Shown piece by piece: positions 58,984 through 64,000 of a stretch of DNA of 64,000 nt. Made by a program: the position numbers and the translations under genes. Numbering within the stretch: position 1 is the stretch's first letter; every line of letters begins with the position of its first letter. The notes beneath the pieces are model-generated. The model was given only the letters and a program-made list of their open reading frames with translations. It did not search any database and was not told the DNA's origin. The stretch comes from Cytospora piceicola. Lineage: Eukaryota > Ascomycota > Sordariomycetes > Diaporthales > Cytosporaceae. The stretch spans positions 558,001 through 622,000 of the forward strand of contig JALQBC010000003.1 in NCBI GenBank assembly GCA_023375675.1. Direction: 5' to 3'.

Positions 58984-59869
58984 GTTCTGGGGCTCTGCGG
59001 ACGGTAACCAGATGGAAATCAAGGGCTCCCAATTTACATTGTATAATTATCTCTTTTGTTGTTTTGTGATGCTTTCGTCAGCGATTTCTTTGGCTTTACT
59101 CTAAAATTAGAATATTTATAGCTTAGGCCCCTCGAAATCAAGTCACCAGTCCGATCAACGGTCTTTTCTTGTCTGCCCCCCCCCCCTTCTCGTCGCCCCG
59201 GTTGGAGGACAGTCGGGAACTCACAGCCTCTTGACCCAACCGCAGCCCCGGAGATGGAATTACCCTCGCCGACGCTTATACGCGGCTCATCTCGATTTTA
59301 GATGGAGGCGACCGCAGTCTTGAACATGCTGTTCATAGCACCGGAGTGCTGAGCCACATGCAGCCATGAACCTCACTGGTCCGCTCGATAAGCGCTTATG
59401 CGACGTACTCTTCGACTACCGTCACGTATCTGGGCCCCCTCTATTACGGAGCTCGCTTCTGATTTGGTCTACATAAGGGAGCTCCCCGGGCCCATTGGAA
59501 ATTGCGTACAATGGTGGTCAAGTTGCTCTATTCGATATGCCCTGTTCCGGATCATCACAACTACACGTTTTGCAGACGCCGAACGCCTGATATCGCTCCA
59601 AGCCTCTCTTCGAGACTCTACAACACCCTAAATATCGACGAGACGGTTGAAGCTCGCTATCAGGTAGGGCACGCATGCCCACGAATGACCATCTGTTCTG
59701 TGAAATACGGATTGTACTCGCATCCTATTCCTATTACGATATAACTACCTTGATCGAAAGACTAGGCCATATAGGTTTTGGAAAACCCCGCGGGTAGGTA
59801 ATAGACCTAATTAACCAGTTACCCAGTCACCCAGGGGCGGATCTTTCCAGGTGTCCTGGACCTAAGGCC
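58984..59869. other. Intergenic, upstream of the second HET gene
   Basis: About 890 bp with a C-rich run near 59176-59188. A short frame at 59502-59744 has no motif I recognise. The right end is the likely promoter of the second HET gene. Confidence 0.4.
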
Positions 59870-62393
59870 ATGTCTCACATGTCCGAATCTATATCGGATA
59901 CTGAGTGGGTGGAAGAGACATCGTCACAAGCCTCTGATAGGAGCGGGACAAACACTTCGCCGGAAGTCGTCTACGAGGATAACTTCGTCCATCAAGACTG
60001 TGCTTTATGCAAGGATATTCGTATTCTTCTGCACAAGAAAAGGCCAATAGGTGATCCCAGGCCTGATACAGATAAAATCGAAGGGCTTGAACGCGCGGCT
60101 GCGTTCCACACAGCATGCGAAGCAATTGATACAGCTGAACCGGCCATTCTCTGCGAGCTATGCAGACATGCTCGTCTTGGGCACATCCTCCGCTGCATGC
60201 CAAAGACCTGGCATAAGGATTATCGCGAAATATCCATATGGTTTCCTCTCGGTACTTGGGAAAAACCCTTGCTCAGGGAAGGATGCGCCTTCTGTCGTAC
60301 CATCACCCGGTCATTTTCCGATGAACAAATGAATACTTTAAGAGGGTGCAGGCTGCGCTTCCACATCTCGATCAATCTCCGGATTCTTGCACCAATAACC
60401 CACAAGATACCTTACATTGCTACTGGCAACTTCAACTATTTCAAAACCAACCTCTCCTCTAGAATATCTCTCCAAGCATGGAATTTCGGGTTTTATGAGA
60501 TCGAGAGGGTACCGCACGGTTGCGACTTCACAACTCCGAGGATTTCATGGCAAGATTTCAGTCGCTGGATTGGTCTGGAGGGGAAGGCTGAGGCTGTTGA
60601 ACTTTCCACGACTGATTTCCCTGCTGGATTTTGTCTTATAGACGTGGATCGATTCTGCATCCGCCAAGGTCCACCTCCTGCACCCTATGCTGCCCTGAGC
60701 TATGTTTGGGGGACCGTGGAACAGGAATTAGTGTTAAACGTGGACAACTTTCGAGAGCTTCAACAACAAGGTCGTCTGGGAAGGGAAGACGTTCCTGTTC
60801 TTATCAAAGACGCCATCACCGCTTGCGCGAAACTCGGGCTGTCATACCTATGGGTAGACAGATTGTGTCTTGTTCAGGATGACGAGAAGGTCAAGGCTGC
60901 TCAGCTTGGGTATATGGGGAAAATCTACCAGAATTCTCTTGTCACTCTAGTAGCATTGGAAGGGGAAGACGTAACTCAAGGCCTTCCTGGCATCAGTGTC
61001 AATCGGAGGCAGACGACTACGACTTTTGTCCATTTAGGCCTTGTCGCCATGGCTCTAATGGAGGGTGGGATCTGCAAATCAATCAGCGAATCTACCTGGA
61101 TGACGCGCGGTTGGACTTACCAGGAGGCACTGCTATCACAGAAGCTATTAGTCTTCTCCAAGGACATGCTGCATTTGATCTATCATGATGAAATCAAGAC
61201 AGAATCTGCGGAACCTCTTTACTGCTACGACTTTCCCGAAGTCTTCCGCAGAAAAGATCCGTACATTCTGGATCAGCTTGAGGGCTTCAATGCACGTCAG
61301 CTCACATTTCAGTCAGACGTTCTGAGGGCTTTCACAGGAGTGCTGTCACTTTTCGACAGCAGACACTTTTACGGTGTTCCATCGAATGATTTTGATATGG
61401 TAGTGCTTTGGAGACAACTCGACTGGCACTCAGTACCCAGACCATCCGACGGCGATGAAGTTCTCCCCAGCCAGCTGGTCTTGGAGCTCTTGTTCCGGAG
61501 GCGTCACTTATGCTCGACGGGGTGACACTGGATTTATGAATGGTGTCCTCATGTCCGTCGCTACATGGATCATTTCCTCAAAGAATGACTCAGGCTACTG
61601 TATTGACGTATTGGGAAGCCCAGAAGAGAGCAAACATCCGATAAAAATAAGGTGGATGATGAGGGATACAATCGCCATGTGCATCGCAGCTCTCTATTGC
61701 AAGGCCTTCCCGCTACAGCCGCTTGGACTTCCCAAAGGTCGAAAAGGCCTCAAAAGATTGAACTCAGCCATAGCATCTTGTTTTACTACGAGGGCAAGTA
61801 TCTGGGAGTTTGCCCGCGGTCTTGGGAAAGAACGCTCCGCACGCATAAAGTTGGATATGGGTGACACATCGCCACCGCTCACGCCTTTCTTCACTGGTTT
61901 CACACGAGAAGAGCTCGATCTCGCTTCGTCCCCAGGAAGGATTCTGGTATATACGCAAGCTTTAACTATTGTGCTGCAATTCTACAAGGACACCGAAGAC
62001 GGCGCTAAAATCTTCAAGATATGTTTTCCGGAGGAGAAGGGAGTGGCCCTTGGGTATGCTTGGCTGACCTCACACCACTTCACGAAACTTACCCAAGCAT
62101 CCGATGGGTCCTCAGAGCTTTACGAAACTGTCTGTCTTGCTTTGTCGGTGGCACCTGCGCCTGACAAAGACATCGCCCGAGTTGATTGGGAGGCAGTTCT
62201 AGGAAGGCCGAGAGAGCGTTGGTTTCCTTATAGCCAAAAATGGAAAGAATGGGATTGGGAGCCACCGATCCTTAATGTAATGCTAACTGTTGCCGAGGAC
62301 AATGGATGCCGGAGCAGGATTGGCCTTGGAAAAGTCTCGCTGAAGAAGTGGTACGATTCTGGACCTGCTTTCCGAACCACCATCTTGGAGTAA
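59870..62393 (+). pseudogene. HET-domain protein gene broken by a 4-bp tandem duplication
   Basis: The first frame (59870-61525) codes for 551 residues, the second (61455-62393) for the C-terminal part in another frame. The first has N-terminal Cys pairs (DCALCKD, LCELCRH, CAFCRTI) and a HET domain: PYAALSYVWGTVEQE, AITACAKLGLSYLWVDRLCLVQDD, LGYMGKIYQNSLVTLVALEG and TRGWTYQEALLSQKLLVF. The shift occurs at CCAGCCAG (61467-61474), a tandem repeat of CCAG. HET proteins usually read PSWSW there, and losing one unit gives just that in one continuous frame of about 840 codons. A natural intron does not explain it: the sequence around the shift encodes conserved family residues. As it stands, the product ends soon after the HET domain. 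It may be a null or truncated allele, or an assembly error. Confidence 0.8.
61467..61474 (+). repeat. CCAG tandem duplication causing the HET frameshift
   Basis: Two adjacent CCAG units follow a CC. The first unit is in frame with the HET domain upstream. With two units the downstream sequence is read out of frame. Confidence 0.7.
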
Positions 62394-62652
62394 CTTGGTT
62401 TCATAGTCTATTTGGAATGTCAGGGTATCTCCACGCCTCGTCTCGACCACGTGCTACGTGCTTCGTCATATTTATCGTACACGATAGTACATTTGCTCCT
62501 GATGATGACATGGCCCCTAAATGCAGTAAACCACCCATGTTGACGAATGTGTATATATCCAAAATGGTTGCAAAATTACAGCGACAGGCTTTTCTCCAAA
62601 ACAAAAGAAACTACCACCAAGGCAGGTTCAAATCGTTCTAAAAGCGCACCCT
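62394..62652. other. Convergent 3' spacer
   Basis: About 260 bp between the stop codons of the second HET locus and the GPI13-like gene. No gene or repeat seen. Confidence 0.5.
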
Positions 62653-64000
62653 CTAGTCCACCATGCCAAACACCTCCCCAATGGCAAGCGTATTGCTCCT
62701 CACGCCCGCCAAGGTCACCAGTATCCCGACGAGATCCACAATCAGCAGCACCGAGGCCGCCATCATGAACCTCGGGCTGAAGATACGGTACAGCATGAGG
62801 TGTCTCCTCAGCCATCCGGCCCACACCATCGTCGCGAGCGACTCCGCGGCATAGTACGCCACGAACACGCCCAGCGCGCGGCAGACACTCTCCAGGATGC
62901 CCTTGCGCTTGGGGCCGGTCTTCCACAGGACGATGAGAGGCACCGACACCGCGGCGAGGATCTGCCCGGCAAACGTGCTGATGGCGACGACCAGCGGGCT
63001 CCAGGGGTACTTGATCGAGAAGAGCGGGATGAACACCGTGTCCCACTGTATGCTGCTCAGGACGGCCTGGTGGCCGGTCTTGAAGAAGTGGAAGTTGCCC
63101 AGCAGGCCCAGCATGACCGGGCCGATGGTCTCGCTCGTGAGGTCGTTCAGGTCCAGGATCTCCACCAGCGACATGATCTGCCACATCATGAGCGCGATGG
63201 CGCCGCCGCCCATGGGCTTCGACAGCAAGATGCACGCGGCCATGATGTTGAGGGGCAGGAGGAGGTAACGGGCGCCGTTGGCGTTGCCGTAGCCGAGCAC
63301 GGCGATCTGGGCCCTCTTCGAGGCCGTAGACGTCGTGACGATGGATATGCACGGCGGCGCCCAGATGAAGGCGGTCGAGCCGGCGACGACGGCGATGGCG
63401 AGGGCGAGCTGGGCGGTATACACGCTGAAGATCCTCAAAGTGCCCTCAGAGAGGCTCGCGATCCAGTTCTCGTTGTCGGCTGTGTCGATTGTCCAGTACA
63501 CCGCGGACAGGAACAGCATGGCGCGGAGGGCGTAGCCTATCCACGTTGGCGCCAGGCCGTGGTACGAGCGCGTGGGCTCGTAGTAGGCCCTGATTATTGA
63601 TGGCAGGATCGCGAAGACCGCGAAAGGTATGGTCAGGTGCCAAGGTGCTGAAGTTGAGGACGTTGAGGACGCGTAGTAGGTGGTCTGACAGTAAGGGTAC
63701 TGTTCATCTCGACACAGTTTCGAGAAGGAGGCAACCCGCCCGAGTACGACAAAGAGAACTGAGTGATAAAGGGCGAAGTAACGCTCTGACAGCTTTTCAA
63801 TGCTAAGCGCCGAAATTGCGTTTGCGAGACCAAAGGTGGTGATGAAAAAGAGGAGGATTGAGTCCTCCCAGATAGTGTATGAGTTGGACGCGAAGCCGAT
63901 TGCCTGGCTGACTGTGAAAATGGCAGCAAGCCATCCCCAAATGTTTGATGGAATGGGCAGCACAAAGCGTCTGCGCAGGAAAGAGATAATGACAAGTGTC
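62653..64000 (-). CDS. GPI13: GPI ethanolamine phosphate transferase 3 (GPI13/PIG-O), C-terminal part
   Basis: The frame is open to the right edge (first residues in the window TLVIISFLRRRFVLPIPSN), so about 449 residues of a larger protein are seen; the N-terminal catalytic domain lies beyond the window. Many hydrophobic helices are present (LLFFITTFGLANAISA, FAVFAILPSIIRAYY, LALAIAVVAGSTAFIW, LVVAISTFAGQILAAVSVPLIVLW and others). The block GNFHFFKTGHQAVLSSIQWDTVFIPL is typical of the Mcd4/Gpi7/Gpi13 family. The GPI13 assignment within the family rests on overall likeness and is less sure than the family itself. These enzymes add ethanolamine phosphate to the GPI anchor mannose in the ER membrane. 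The stop at 62653-62655 is firm. Confidence 0.82.
   Translation of the reverse strand, partial: TLVIISFLRRRFVLPIPSNIWGWLAAIFTVSQAIGFASNSYTIWEDSILLFFITTFGLANAISALSIEKLSERYFALYHSVLFVVLGRVASFSKLCRDEQYPYCQTTYYASSTSSTSAPWHLTIPFAVFAILPSIIRAYYEPTRSYHGLAPTWIGYALRAMLFLSAVYWTIDTADNENWIASLSEGTLRIFSVYTAQLALAIAVVAGSTAFIWAPPCISIVTTSTASKRAQIAVLGYGNANGARYLLLPLNIMAACILLSKPMGGGAIALMMWQIMSLVEILDLNDLTSETIGPVMLGLLGNFHFFKTGHQAVLSSIQWDTVFIPLFSIKYPWSPLVVAISTFAGQILAAVSVPLIVLWKTGPKRKGILESVCRALGVFVAYYAAESLATMVWAGWLRRHLMLYRIFSPRFMMAASVLLIVDLVGILVTLAGVRSNTLAIGEVFGMVD

Noticed and set aside
61375..61440. A possible intron (GTGTTC...CCCAG) to explain the frame change in the second HET gene
   Set aside because: The stretch encodes conserved HET-family residues (GVPSNDFD, VLWRQ), and the CCAG duplication explains the shift more simply.

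Overview
The window is nuclear DNA of a filamentous ascomycete (Pezizomycotina, most likely a Sordariomycete). Genes carry short GT-AG introns of about 55-300 bp with CTAAC-like branch sites. Conserved genes prefer G or C at third codon positions. HET-domain genes, ATG15, an EXPERA/EBP sterol isomerase and a C2H2 remnant point the same way. The sequence does not fix the genus. Splice sites were placed by eye from GT/AG, reading frame and family conservation, so exon ends are inferences unless called obvious.

Left part (0.6-16 kb) is a dense housekeeping block: a multipass membrane protein of unknown role (-), ARL3/ARFRP1-type GTPase (+), exosome subunit RRP45 (-), splicing factor CWC15 (+), EBP-like sterol isomerase (-), secreted SGNH hydrolase (+), PIN4-type parvulin (+), ribosomal protein eS12 (-), ribosomal protein uS8 (+) with a probable intronic box C/D-like snoRNA, and the V-ATPase assembly factor VMA22/CCDC115 (-) followed by a perfect 20-bp 3' hairpin. 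From 16.1 to 22.3 kb the DNA is gene-poor, with one tRNA-Ala(UGC).

Middle part (22-51.5 kb) holds CDC42 (+), a secreted agmatinase-like ureohydrolase ending in KDEL (+), cytosolic asparaginyl-tRNA synthetase (+), a four-RRM NRD1/MSA1-type RNA-binding protein (+), the vacuolar lipase ATG15 (-), a VPS9-domain Rab5 GEF (+), alpha-actinin (-), a 2H phosphoesterase (-) and a REX3-like RNA exonuclease (+). Several of these act in polarity, trafficking and autophagy (CDC42, VPS9, ATG15, ARL3, alpha-actinin), but they are not arranged as a cluster with one function.

Right part (51.5-64 kb) is accessory in character: two intron-bearing tRNA genes (Ala-AGC, Ser-AGA), more than 2 kb of AT-rich DNA without genes, a HET-domain gene, a decayed C2H2 zinc-finger locus, a second HET gene broken by a 4-bp tandem duplication, and the 3' part of a GPI13/PIG-O-like gene running off the right edge (-).

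No transposase, integrase, reverse transcriptase or CRISPR array was recognised. Intergenic DNA is marked by two recurring features: clusters of a TACCTAGGTA-type palindromic motif, and uninterrupted C/G homopolymer runs of 11-17 bases.
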